In this document: positions 52,262 through 61,760 of the stretch, one piece after another
Layout of the letters: every line of letters begins with the position of its first letter
Position numbering within the stretch: position 1 is the stretch's first letter
NCBI RefSeq assembly: GCF_024642105.1
Contig: NZ_JAHEBT010000055.1
Coordinates: 186,001-250,000, forward strand
DNA: 64,000 bases
Source of the DNA: Flavobacterium sp.
Lineage (GTDB): Bacteria > Bacteroidota > Bacteroidia > Flavobacteriales > Flavobacteriaceae
Reading direction: 5' to 3'
Translations under genes and position numbers: made by a program
Notes under the pieces: model-generated
Told to the model about the DNA's origin: nothing
The model's input: the letters and a program-made list of their open reading frames with translations, nothing else
Database searches by the model: none

Positions 52262-53686
52262 ATGAAAGTTCAAAAAATACAATGGATTGGGGTCTTATTT
52301 TTAAGTCTTATTTTTCCAAAATTACAAGCGCAAACCTCCGATGAGAAATTTCTTGAACCAATTGTCGAAACTATTAAAAAAATCGAAAAGATTTTTAATG
52401 TCACTATTGAGGACAAACGAAAATTATTGGAGGGTAAAGAATTGAATTATGCTGATTGGCGTATTCAACAAGGAAATTTAGAGATTTCTTTGACGAATCT
52501 ATTGGCGCCTTTTGATTTGACTTTTTATAAAGAAGCCGATGGAAAATACATCATTAGAAAATTTGAATACCATAAAGTATCTACTGCCAAAGGTCAAGAC
52601 AGGTTAGCTTATCTTACCACTTTGTATTCCAATGCAAAAGATTGGGAAGTACGTCGCGCCGAAATTAAAAAATGTATGTTTACTTCTTTGGGTTTAGACA
52701 AAGCGCCGCCAACACCCAAAAGTAAGCCAACACTCACTCCAAAAAGAAATTATGGAGATTATACCGTGGAGAACATTGGTTTAGAAATTCTTCCAGGGGT
52801 GTATGTAACGGGTTCTATTTATAAACCTTACCCTTTAAAAGGAAAACATCCTATCGTTATCACGCCAGACGGTCATTTTTTTGACGAAAGATATAGAAAA
52901 GATGAGCAATACCGTTGTGCAATGCTAGCCAAAATGGGAGCTATTGTGGTAGGATACGATTTATTTGCCTGGGGCGAATCAAAGTTACAGTTTCCTGTAG
53001 AAACACATCAAAACAGTATTGCTTCTACAGTTGAGGTACTTAGTGGGATTCGTCTTTTGGATTATTTATCAAGCCTTAAAGAAGCCGACCCAACTCGAGT
53101 AGGAGTGACAGGAGGATCAGGCGGAGGTTCACATACTATGTTTTTAGCCGCTTTGGATGATAGGGTAACTGTTTCGGCACCTGTAGTGATGGTTTCGTCT
53201 TATTTTTCAGGAGGTTGCCCTTGCGAGAGCGGTCGCGGATTGCATCTTTGTGCCAATGGAACTAATAATGCAGAAATAGCTTCTATTACTGCACCAAGAC
53301 CACAATTAATCATTTCAGACGGAGAAGATTGGACCAAAGATGTTCCCGAAGTTGAATTTCCATTTATTCAACGAACGTATGGTTTTTACAATCAAAAAGG
53401 AGCAGTACAAAATGCTCATTTTCCAAAAGAAGGACATGATTATGGCGTGTCTAAAAGAATGGCTTTGTATCCTTTTATGGCGAAATACTTAGGATTAAAT
53501 TTAGCTAAAGTAAAGAATGAAAAAGGAGAAATAGACGAATCTACTTGTGTAATGGAGCCCAAAGAGAAATTGTTAGTTTTTGGACCTCAAGGAGAAAAAT
53601 TTCCGACTACTGCGTTAAAAGATATTGACAAATTATATGAAATGTTTGGCGAAAAAAACAATAAAGAATATGAAGTTAAGAAATAA
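52262..53686 (+). CDS. Alpha/beta-hydrolase pectin esterase (CE19-like) with N-terminal STN-like domain
   Basis: A 474-residue secreted protein. ATG 52262 ([18 protein letters not shown]) is preferred to an in-frame GTG at 52256. After the signal peptide, residues ~35-105 resemble the STN (secretin/TonB short N-terminal) fold: [20 protein letters not shown], then [28 protein letters not shown]. Residues ~150-450 are an alpha/beta hydrolase with nucleophile Ser286 in TGGSGGGSH, a cysteine-rich [11 protein letters not shown] segment, and His392 in EGHDYG. The core resembles CE19, the family of BT1017, a methylesterase for the RG-II backbone. The 3' end overlaps the GH95 gene by 17 nt. Assignment to CE19 is from memory of family features; acetylesterase activity is the alternative. 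Confidence 0.68.
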   Translation: MKVQKIQWIGVLFLSLIFPKLQAQTSDEKFLEPIVETIKKIEKIFNVTIEDKRKLLEGKELNYADWRIQQGNLEISLTNLLAPFDLTFYKEADGKYIIRKFEYHKVSTAKGQDRLAYLTTLYSNAKDWEVRRAEIKKCMFTSLGLDKAPPTPKSKPTLTPKRNYGDYTVENIGLEILPGVYVTGSIYKPYPLKGKHPIVITPDGHFFDERYRKDEQYRCAMLAKMGAIVVGYDLFAWGESKLQFPVETHQNSIASTVEVLSGIRLLDYLSSLKEADPTRVGVTGGSGGGSHTMFLAALDDRVTVSAPVVMVSSYFSGGCPCESGRGLHLCANGTNNAEIASITAPRPQLIISDGEDWTKDVPEVEFPFIQRTYGFYNQKGAVQNAHFPKEGHDYGVSKRMALYPFMAKYLGLNLAKVKNEKGEIDESTCVMEPKEKLLVFGPQGEKFPTTALKDIDKLYEMFGEKNNKEYEVKK

Positions 53687-56144
53687 ATGGGCTTGTGTTT
53701 TAGGTCTATTTTTAGGCTTAAGTGTGCACAATACAATTGCGCAAAACGCACAAGAATTAAAGCTTTGGTATGATAAACCTGCAGCTATTTGGAACGAGGC
53801 ATTACCTTTAGGAAATGGTCGTTTGGGTGCGATGGTTTTTGGAGACCCTGCTGTCGAAAGACTTCAATTAAATGAAGAAACGATTTGGGCGGGTTCGCCT
53901 AATAGCAATGCGCATTCCAAATCAATAAAAGCCTTACCTATTGTTAGGCAATTAATCTTTGATGGTAAATTTGATGAAGCGCAAGAGTTAGCGACACAAG
54001 ATATCATGTCTCAAACCAATGATGGTATGCCGTACCAAACTTTTGGGAGTGTTTATATTTCGTTTCCAGGACATCAAAAATATACCAATTATTACAGAGA
54101 TTTAAATATTGAGAATGCAACTGCTAAGGTAAAGTACACCGTAAATGGTGTAGAATTTGTTCGAGAAATTTTGAGCTCTTTTTCAGACCAAGTAATTGTG
54201 GTTAAACTGTCGGCTAGCCAGCCAGGTAATATTACTTGTAATGTATTCATGAACAGCCCAATCGATAAGACAGTTCCTGCTACGGAAGGAGAGCAAATTT
54301 TACTTTCGGGAGTTACCAGTAATTTTGAAGGACAAAAAGGAAAGGTGAAGTTTCAAGGGCGAATTCAAGCCAAAAATAAAGGTGGAGAACTTACGACAAG
54401 CAACGGAATTATTAGTATCAACAAAGCAGATGAGGTGGTACTCTATATCTCGATTGCAACAAATTTCAAGAACTATCAGGATATTTCGGGCGATGAAATA
54501 GAGAAAAGCAAATCCTATTTGAACCAAGCACTTACGAAAGATTTTGAAACTATTAAAAAATCACATATAGCTGATTATCAAAAATATTTTAATAGAGTTC
54601 GATTGGATTTAGGTTCAAATGAATTGGTAAAAAAACCAACTAATGAACGAATTCGTGATTTTTCAAAACAGTTCGACCCACAGTTAGCCAGTTTGTATTT
54701 TCAATTTGGACGTTACCTACTAATTTCGAGTTCACAACCAGGCGGACAACCTGCTAATTTACAGGGAATTTGGAATGATATGGTGAGTCCGCCTTGGGAT
54801 AGTAAATACACGACCAATATCAATGCAGAAATGAATTATTGGCCTGCCGAAGTCACTAATCTTTCGGAAATGCACGAGCCTTTTATTCAAATGGCTAAGG
54901 AACTAAGCATTACAGGACAAGAAACAGCTAAGAAGATGTATGGTGCTAATGGTTGGGTTTTGCATCATAATACCGATATTTGGAGAGTAACAGCTCCAGT
55001 AGATTATGCCGCTTCAGGAATGTGGCCAACAGGAGGAGCCTGGGTTTGCCAAGATTTATGGGAGCGTTATTTGTACACAGGCGACAAAAATTTCTTAAAA
55101 GAAATTTATCCAATAATGAAAGGCGCGGCTGATTTCTTCCTAGATTTTATGGTTATGGATCCTAATTCCGGTTATTTAGTAGTGGTGCCTTCTGTTTCTC
55201 CTGAGAATACTCACGCTGGCGGTACAGGAAAAGCCACAATTGCTTCGGGTACAACAATGGACAATCAGTTAGTGTTTGATTTATTTACGCATGTTGTGGA
55301 AGCTTCAAAATTAGTTGCGCCTGATGAAAATTATACTAAAAAAATTCTTCAAGCCTTGGCTAAAATGCCTCCAATGAAAATTGGAAAACACAGTCAGTTA
55401 CAAGAATGGCAAGACGATTGGGACAACCCAGAAGACAAACACAGACATGTTTCACATTTGTATGGTTTGTTTCCAAGTAACCAAATTACACCTATCAAAA
55501 CACCTGACTTATTTGAAGCGGCTAAAAATTCTTTAATCTATAGAGGAGATGAATCAACAGGTTGGTCTATGGGTTGGAAAGTGTGTTTGTGGTCCCGTTT
55601 GTTAGATGGTAATCATGCCTATAAGTTATTACAAGATCAAATGCACTTAGTCACAGCCGACCAGAAAAAAGGAGGTGGAACGTATCCTAATATGTTGGAT
55701 GCACATCAACCGTTTCAAATTGATGGAAACTTTGGTTGTACTGCAGGAATTGCTGAAATGCTAATGCAAAGTCATGAAGGCGCCATTCATTTATTACCAG
55801 CCTTACCAGATGTATGGAAAGATGGGTATATAAAAGGCTTGGTTGCAAGAGGTGGATATGAAATTGATATGATTTGGAAAAACAATAAAGTGACTAGTTT
55901 GAAAATTCATGCTAAAATGGATGGCAATTGCAGGTTGCGTTTAGAAAATAATTTGGTTGCCAATGCTGCGTTTAAAATTAGCAAGGCAAAAGGTAAAAAC
56001 CCAAACACTTTATTTATGGATGTAGTGGTTAAACAACCAATTGTGTCTGATAAGGCAGCACTTAAAAAGCCTAAATTAGCCAAATACAATGAATATGATG
56101 TAGCCATGAAGGCAGGTCATACCTATTTGTTTTCTGCAAACTAA
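53670..56144 (+). CDS. GH95 alpha-L-fucosidase/alpha-L-galactosidase
   Basis: An 824-residue secreted enzyme. ATG 53670 gives [25 protein letters not shown], a good signal peptide; the open frame extends back to 53625 inside the previous gene. The N-terminal beta-sandwich begins [27 protein letters not shown] and contains [11 protein letters not shown]. The (alpha/alpha)6 barrel has [30 protein letters not shown] and [16 protein letters not shown], which hold the family's catalytic Asn/Asp and Glu residues. GH95 inverts alpha-1,2-L-fucosides or alpha-L-galactosides. RG-II side chain A can end in L-galactose, and a Bacteroides RG-II locus includes a GH95 with that role, so L-galactosidase activity is plausible here. 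Confidence 0.92.
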   Translation: MKLRNKWACVLGLFLGLSVHNTIAQNAQELKLWYDKPAAIWNEALPLGNGRLGAMVFGDPAVERLQLNEETIWAGSPNSNAHSKSIKALPIVRQLIFDGKFDEAQELATQDIMSQTNDGMPYQTFGSVYISFPGHQKYTNYYRDLNIENATAKVKYTVNGVEFVREILSSFSDQVIVVKLSASQPGNITCNVFMNSPIDKTVPATEGEQILLSGVTSNFEGQKGKVKFQGRIQAKNKGGELTTSNGIISINKADEVVLYISIATNFKNYQDISGDEIEKSKSYLNQALTKDFETIKKSHIADYQKYFNRVRLDLGSNELVKKPTNERIRDFSKQFDPQLASLYFQFGRYLLISSSQPGGQPANLQGIWNDMVSPPWDSKYTTNINAEMNYWPAEVTNLSEMHEPFIQMAKELSITGQETAKKMYGANGWVLHHNTDIWRVTAPVDYAASGMWPTGGAWVCQDLWERYLYTGDKNFLKEIYPIMKGAADFFLDFMVMDPNSGYLVVVPSVSPENTHAGGTGKATIASGTTMDNQLVFDLFTHVVEASKLVAPDENYTKKILQALAKMPPMKIGKHSQLQEWQDDWDNPEDKHRHVSHLYGLFPSNQITPIKTPDLFEAAKNSLIYRGDESTGWSMGWKVCLWSRLLDGNHAYKLLQDQMHLVTADQKKGGGTYPNMLDAHQPFQIDGNFGCTAGIAEMLMQSHEGAIHLLPALPDVWKDGYIKGLVARGGYEIDMIWKNNKVTSLKIHAKMDGNCRLRLENNLVANAAFKISKAKGKNPNTLFMDVVVKQPIVSDKAALKKPKLAKYNEYDVAMKAGHTYLFSAN

Positions 56145-56158
56145 TTATATAAGGAAAG

Positions 56159-57727
56159 ATGTCGCAAAAAATCAATTTTAAAATCATAGGAATAGTAGTC
56201 TTACTTGCTATTCTTACTACTAATTGTAAGTCCTCTGCATCATTTGGTAAAGGAGATTCAGTTCTCGTGTTGAAACAAGATCAGTTCAAGCATTATGTTG
56301 ATTATTTCAATACAATGGAAGATGAAAATATAAAAGAAGCCATCCCAAATGATAGTGCTTGGGTATGGATGAAAAATGCGATTCCATTTTTTGAATGCCC
56401 ACAACAGAATTTTGAGGAAATCTATTATTACCGTTGGTGGTCGGCTCGAAAACACATCAAAAAAACGCCTCAAGGTTATGCTATTTCAGAGTTCATGGTA
56501 CAACGTTCTTATGCTGATAAATACAATATGATTAGTAGTGCTTTAGGACACCACATTAGTGAATTTAAATGGTTGCGTGACTCTAAGTATTTACAACAAA
56601 ATATTCGATTATGGTATAGAGGTCAGGAGGGAAAACCCATGAAGAAACTAAGGAATTTCAGTAGTTGGAATGCAAGCGCATTATATAATGCTTACTTAGT
56701 CAATAAAGACCATCTATTTTTATTAGATATTTTTCCAGATTTGGTTCAAGAATACGCTGCTTGGGAAGGAGATAGAAGACGAAAAGACGGTTTGTTTTGG
56801 CAATTTGATGTGAAAGACGGCATGGAGGAGTCTTTAAGTGGAGCACGAAAATTCAGAAATGCACGCCCTACAATTAATAGTTATATGTTTGGGAATGCTC
56901 AAGCTTTGTCTAAAATAGCGGGATTGAAAGGCGATGCTCAATTAGAAAGTTATTTCAAACACAAATCTGATACATTGCAACAGTTAGTACAAACCAAGTT
57001 ATGGAATACAGAAGATGCTTTTTTTGAAACTTTAACAGAAAAAGATACTATTGCCAAGGTAAGAGAAGCGATTGGGTTCATTCCTTGGTATTTCAACCTT
57101 CCACAAAAAGAGGGAGGGTTTGAAAAAGCGTGGGAACAGTTAAAAGACGAAAAAGGATTCTCAGCTCCTTTTGGTTTAACCACTGCTGAAAGAAGAAGTC
57201 CACGTTTTAGAACTCATGGTACAGGTACTTGCGAATGGGATGGCGCTATTTGGCCTTTCGCTACTTCTCAAACCTTGACTGCTATGGCCAATGTGTTGAA
57301 TAATTATACTCAAAGTTATGTCGGTAAAGCCGACTATTTTAAACAACTTAGTTTATATGTTGAATCGCATTATTACAGAGGTAAGCCTTATATTGGGGAA
57401 TATTTAGACGAAACAACGGGCTATTGGTTGATGGGAGATAGAGAAAGGAGTCGTTATTACAATCATTCAACATTTAATGATTTAGTAATTTCAGGGCTTG
57501 TGGGTTTACGACCTAGAGTAGACGAAGTCATCGAAGTTAATCCATTAATTCCTCAAGATAAATGGGATTGGTTTTGTTTGGATGGAGTGCTATATCATGG
57601 TAATGTGATTACAATTATTTGGGACAAAATAGGAACAAAATACCACAGAGGAAAGGGGTTTAGACTATTTAAAAATGGAAAAGAAATTGCTTTTTCAGAA
57701 AAATTGGAACAAATAATTTCAAAATAA
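56159..57727 (+). CDS. MGH1-like (alpha/alpha)6-barrel lipoprotein glycosidase, possibly GH142-like
   Basis: A 522-residue lipoprotein with lipobox TTNC (Cys23), then KSSAS; no acidic run, so it probably faces the periplasm. The body is an (alpha/alpha)6 barrel of the trehalase/GH63 type: YYYRWWSARKHI, WFxGQEG-like LWYRGQEGKPMKK, WQFDVKDGMEES, HGTGTCEWDGAIWPFATSQ and YIGEYLDETTGYWLMGDRERSRYYNHSTF. The conserved DGAIWPFATSQ and D-G-MEES stretches probably carry the catalytic acids. GH142, the beta-L-arabinofuranosidase domain of the RG-II enzyme BT1020, has a similar fold and setting. I propose the link at low confidence; an unclassified family is equally possible. Confidence 0.55.
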   Translation: MSQKINFKIIGIVVLLAILTTNCKSSASFGKGDSVLVLKQDQFKHYVDYFNTMEDENIKEAIPNDSAWVWMKNAIPFFECPQQNFEEIYYYRWWSARKHIKKTPQGYAISEFMVQRSYADKYNMISSALGHHISEFKWLRDSKYLQQNIRLWYRGQEGKPMKKLRNFSSWNASALYNAYLVNKDHLFLLDIFPDLVQEYAAWEGDRRRKDGLFWQFDVKDGMEESLSGARKFRNARPTINSYMFGNAQALSKIAGLKGDAQLESYFKHKSDTLQQLVQTKLWNTEDAFFETLTEKDTIAKVREAIGFIPWYFNLPQKEGGFEKAWEQLKDEKGFSAPFGLTTAERRSPRFRTHGTGTCEWDGAIWPFATSQTLTAMANVLNNYTQSYVGKADYFKQLSLYVESHYYRGKPYIGEYLDETTGYWLMGDRERSRYYNHSTFNDLVISGLVGLRPRVDEVIEVNPLIPQDKWDWFCLDGVLYHGNVITIIWDKIGTKYHRGKGFRLFKNGKEIAFSEKLEQIISK

Positions 57728-57736
57728 GTTAGTGTT

Positions 57737-60493
57737 ATGAGAAATTTTATTAGCAAAATAATTGGGGTCTTTGTATTGTTTTTTTCGTTAGCTGCTGTTG
57801 CTCAAAACGGAATAAGCATTAGCCAATTGCAAACAGAAATGTTGACAAATCCAGAAGGGATTGATGTAAAACAACCTCGTTTTAGCTGGGTGTTACAATC
57901 AAAGTTAAATCAGATTAAACAAATAGCATATCAAATTACAGTAGCTTCTTCTTTAGAAAAACTTAATACAAACACGCCTGATTTATGGGATAGTGGTAAG
58001 GTAGTAAGTGATGAATCTGTCAATGTAATCTATAGTGGAAAAAAAATGAATAATAGGCAAGAAGCCTTTTGGAAAGTAAGAATATGGACTAATAAAGGAG
58101 AAGCAGTTGCCACTGACATTGCTCATTTTAGTATGGGAATACTAACTTATGCCGATTGGAAATCCACTCGATGGATTGGTTATGATAAGATTTCGCAAGA
58201 AGACAGCATTTCCCAGTTTTCAAGATTATCAGCTCGATATTTGAGAAAATCTTTTGATGTTAAAAGACAACTTAAAACAGCAAAAGTATATATCATGGGC
58301 TTGGGCTTGTATGAGTTGTATGTTAATGGAAATAAGATAGGAAATCAGGTCTTGGCTCCTGTTCCAACCGATTATACTAAAAACGTGAAGTACAATGTTT
58401 TTGATGTGACTTCGCAATTAAAAGAAGGCAAAAATGCTCTTGGGACTATTTTAGGGAACGGTCGCTTTTTCAATATGCGACAAGATTATAAACCCTATAA
58501 AATCAAAACATTTGGGATGCCTAAAATGGCATTACAACTTGTCTTAGAATATACTGATGGGAGTAATGAAATTATTCGAACGGATGATTCTTGGAAACTG
58601 ACAAATCAAGGGCCTATCGTTTCAAATAATGAATATGATGGAGAGGAATATGATGCACGAAAAGAATTGCAAGGATGGAGTACTTCTAAATTTGATGATT
58701 CAGCTTGGACAACTGCACATTATGTTCAAGAACCAGGTGGGTTTTATGAGGCACAAATGACTCCTAATATGAATGTTATGGCTGAAGTGAATCCTATTTC
58801 CATTCAACCAACTACAACTGGGTCTTATATTTTAGATATGGGGCAAAATATGGTAGGATGGTTACAAATTAGGGTAAAAGGGAATGCTGGAGACAAAATA
58901 ACGCTTCGTTTTGCTGAATCTTTAAAATCGGATGGGACACTTTATAGAGATAATTTGAGAGATGCTAAATCAACAGATACTTATATTCTTAAAGGTCAAA
59001 GAGAGGAAGTTTGGGAACCTAAATTTGTATATCATGGATTTCGATTTGTTGAGCTTTCAGGATTTAACTCAAAACCGAGTTTGGAGGATTTTAAAGGGAA
59101 AATGGTGTATGATGACATAAAAACAGTGGGGAGTTTTGAGAGTTCAGATGCTACCTTAAATCATATCTTTAAAAATGCTTTTTGGGGAATTAGCGGAAAT
59201 TATAAAGGAATGCCTGTTGATTGTCCCCAACGTAATGAGCGTCAACCGTGGTTAGGAGATAGAACTACAGGGGCATATGGGGAAAGTTTTTTATTTGATA
59301 ATCAAACCCTATATGCTAAATGGTTAGAAGATATAAAAAATGCGCAAACGCCTGATGGAGCAATTCCAGATGTTGCTCCAGCTTATTTTAGATATTATGG
59401 AGATAATGTAACTTGGCCAGGAACTTATATTACGGTTGCTGATATGTTGTACCAGCAATATGCCGATAAAAAAGTAATTGAAAAACATTATTCATCAATG
59501 AAAAAGTGGATAGTGTATATGGAATCCAATTATTTGGTCAATGATTTAATAACTAAAGATACATACGGAGATTGGTGTGTGCCACCAGAATCATTAGAAT
59601 TAATTCATTCAAAAGATCCAGCTCGAACAACCAATGGCGAATTGATAGCGAGTGCTTATTATTATCATTTGTTACAAATCATGAAAAAGTTTGCAACACT
59701 TACGGAGCAGTCTAATTCTGATGTATTGTATTATGAAAACTTAGCGCAAAGGATTAAATTGGCATTCAATGCTAAATTTTTTAACCCAAAAAACAACCAA
59801 TACGCTAACAATACTGTAACTGCCAATTTACTTCCATTAGCATTTGGAATGGTGTCTAATCAGTTTGAAGATAAAGTTTTTCAAAACATTGTACATGAAA
59901 TTGAGGTTACTAATAAAGGGCATATTAGTACAGGGGTCATTGGAACTCAGTTTTTAATGCGAACATTATCTGCATTTGGAAGACCTGATTTATCCTATCA
60001 ATTGGCATCCAATACCACTTACCCAAGTTGGGGATATATGACTAAAAATGGAGCCACTACCATTTGGGAGTTATGGAATGGAAATACTGCTGACCCTAAA
60101 ATGAATTCTCAGAATCACGTGATGTTGTTAGGTGATTTGTTGATTTGGTACTATGAGAATATCGCTGGTATTAAGAGTAGTAGTAAGTCGGTTGGATTTA
60201 AAGAAATTATAATGAATCCCGATTTTGTTGAAGGATTAAGTTATGTGAAAGCTTCTTATGAGTCTATATATGGAGTTATTAAGAGTAGTTGGAAAAAAAC
60301 TAAAGGGAAATTGCATTGGGAAGTTACTGTTCCTGCTAATACATCAGCTCAAGTATACCTACCAACAACTGTTGTTTCAAAGGTGAAATTGAATAATCAG
60401 GGTTTAGGCAATGAACATTCTTTTATCATTGAAAAAAATAAGCTTGTGTTGAATTTGTCATCAGGAACATATACTATAGATGTAGTGCCTTAA
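57737..60493 (+). CDS. GH78 alpha-L-rhamnosidase
   Basis: A 918-residue secreted enzyme with a signal peptide ending near AAVAQ. Domains run as in the GH78 at 49447: an N-terminal Fn3-like module (SISQLQTEMLTNPEGIDVKQPRFSW), a beta-sandwich with GNGRFFNM, an (alpha/alpha)6 barrel (~465-800) and a C-terminal beta-domain (NTSAQVYLPTT). The acid motif is VDCPQRNERQPWLGD with Asp495 and Glu501, the more classical version. The two full-length GH78 proteins differ in this motif and in the barrel, so they likely act on different rhamnose linkages. It ends the unit; a 119-nt gap with operator C follows. Confidence 0.93.
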   Translation: MRNFISKIIGVFVLFFSLAAVAQNGISISQLQTEMLTNPEGIDVKQPRFSWVLQSKLNQIKQIAYQITVASSLEKLNTNTPDLWDSGKVVSDESVNVIYSGKKMNNRQEAFWKVRIWTNKGEAVATDIAHFSMGILTYADWKSTRWIGYDKISQEDSISQFSRLSARYLRKSFDVKRQLKTAKVYIMGLGLYELYVNGNKIGNQVLAPVPTDYTKNVKYNVFDVTSQLKEGKNALGTILGNGRFFNMRQDYKPYKIKTFGMPKMALQLVLEYTDGSNEIIRTDDSWKLTNQGPIVSNNEYDGEEYDARKELQGWSTSKFDDSAWTTAHYVQEPGGFYEAQMTPNMNVMAEVNPISIQPTTTGSYILDMGQNMVGWLQIRVKGNAGDKITLRFAESLKSDGTLYRDNLRDAKSTDTYILKGQREEVWEPKFVYHGFRFVELSGFNSKPSLEDFKGKMVYDDIKTVGSFESSDATLNHIFKNAFWGISGNYKGMPVDCPQRNERQPWLGDRTTGAYGESFLFDNQTLYAKWLEDIKNAQTPDGAIPDVAPAYFRYYGDNVTWPGTYITVADMLYQQYADKKVIEKHYSSMKKWIVYMESNYLVNDLITKDTYGDWCVPPESLELIHSKDPARTTNGELIASAYYYHLLQIMKKFATLTEQSNSDVLYYENLAQRIKLAFNAKFFNPKNNQYANNTVTANLLPLAFGMVSNQFEDKVFQNIVHEIEVTNKGHISTGVIGTQFLMRTLSAFGRPDLSYQLASNTTYPSWGYMTKNGATTIWELWNGNTADPKMNSQNHVMLLGDLLIWYYENIAGIKSSSKSVGFKEIIMNPDFVEGLSYVKASYESIYGVIKSSWKKTKGKLHWEVTVPANTSAQVYLPTTVVSKVKLNNQGLGNEHSFIIEKNKLVLNLSSGTYTIDVVP

Positions 60494-60505
60494 TTTTTGT
60501 AAGCT

Positions 60506-60550
60506 CAGGATAGTACAGGATACATTCAAGCCAAGTAAATCCTAACTTTC
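60506..60550 (+). promoter_or_regulatory. Tandem-repeat operator C with -7 element
   Basis: CAGGATAGTACAGGAT at 60506-60521 matches all 14 fixed motif positions. TAACTTTC at 60543-60550 matches five of six fixed bases of TAnnTTTG and ends 29 nt after the repeat. It lies 92 nt before the sialidase-like lipoprotein gene. No terminator is visible between the GH78 stop (60493) and this site. Confidence 0.65.
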
Positions 60551-60612
60551 CAACAATAAATAGAGCTGAAAACAACCAATTGGCTTAGAATGAATTAAAT
60601 AATTAAATCGTA

Positions 60613-61758
60613 ATGAAAATAGTAAAAATAGCAGTAGTATTTCTTTGTGTACTGTTTTTATATAGTTGCAAAACTGCTTTAAATAAAAAAACTTGGAAGG
60701 AAGGGATATTGGTAGATGAGTTTATTTATGAAAAAGCACCTTATCCTTCCTGTCATGCTTCAACAATTGTTGAGGCTTCTAACGGCGATTTGGTAGCATC
60801 ATGGTTTGGAGGAACTGCTGAGAGAAATCCAGATGTGACGATTTGGGTAAGCCGAAAACAAAAAAATAGCGACACCTGGACAGAAGCCATTCAAGTAGCA
60901 GATGGAGTGATGAATGCGACATTGCGTTACCCAACTTGGAATCCTGTTTTGTACCAAATTCCGGGAGGCGATTTAATGTTGTTTTATAAAATAGGTCCAA
61001 AACCATCAGAATGGTGGGGTATGTTTATGACATCTTCAGACAATGGGAAAACGTGGTCTAAACCAAGTACGATGCCTAAAGATTTTTTAGGACCTATTAA
61101 GAATAAACCTGTTTTATTAAGTAATGGGACTCTATTATGTCCTTCGAGTATCGAAGGAGATGGATGGAGATTGCGAATGGAATCGACACCTGATTTTGGT
61201 AAAACATGGCAAATGAGCGACACATTATCAAGAGGAAAAGATAAAATTAATGCTATTCAGCCTAGTATTCTTTTTCATGAGGGAGGAAAAATACAAGCGA
61301 TTGCACGAACTAGAAACAGAGCTTTAGCTTCCACTTGGTCAAATGATAATGGGCTAACATGGTCTGATTTAAAATTGTTAGAGTTGCCCAATAATAATTC
61401 AGGAACAGATGCCGTAACTTTAAAAAGTGGAACTCATTTGTTAGTGTATAATCATGTTTTACCCCCTGGGGATTTAGCAAAAGGACCAAGAACTCCTCTA
61501 AATTTATCGGTTTCTAAGGATGGAATTCATTGGAATGCGGCTTTAATTTTAGAAGATTCAAAAATTAGCCAATATTCGTATCCGTCTATAATCCAAAGTT
61601 CAGATGGAATGGTTCATGTGGTGTACACTTGGCGTAGAGAACGTATAAAGTATGTTAAAATTGATCCTTCAAAATTAGTGGCTTTGCCAATAAAAAAAGG
61701 AATTTGGCCTGGGAATAAAAATAAAACAACGGTTTCAACAGTTAACCAAGAGGAATAA
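60613..61758 (+). CDS. Sialidase-superfamily (BNR/Asp-box) lipoprotein
   Basis: A 381-residue lipoprotein: lipobox LYSC with Cys19, then KTALNKK, probably periplasm-facing. The remainder is a six-bladed propeller with Asp-boxes SSDNGKTWSKP, TPDFGKTWQMS, SNDNGLTWSDL and SKDGIHWNAA. Other marks are the opening block YPSCHASTIVEASNGDLVASWFGGTAERNPDVTIW and a CPSSIEGDGWRLRME segment. This is the exo-alpha-sialidase-like group common in pectin and ulvan loci of Bacteroidota. Since sialic acid is not expected, the substrate is probably another terminal sugar or uronic acid. It is the first gene of the last unit, 92 nt from operator C. Confidence 0.72.
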   Translation: MKIVKIAVVFLCVLFLYSCKTALNKKTWKEGILVDEFIYEKAPYPSCHASTIVEASNGDLVASWFGGTAERNPDVTIWVSRKQKNSDTWTEAIQVADGVMNATLRYPTWNPVLYQIPGGDLMLFYKIGPKPSEWWGMFMTSSDNGKTWSKPSTMPKDFLGPIKNKPVLLSNGTLLCPSSIEGDGWRLRMESTPDFGKTWQMSDTLSRGKDKINAIQPSILFHEGGKIQAIARTRNRALASTWSNDNGLTWSDLKLLELPNNNSGTDAVTLKSGTHLLVYNHVLPPGDLAKGPRTPLNLSVSKDGIHWNAALILEDSKISQYSYPSIIQSSDGMVHVVYTWRRERIKYVKIDPSKLVALPIKKGIWPGNKNKTTVSTVNQEE

Positions 61759-61760
61759 TA

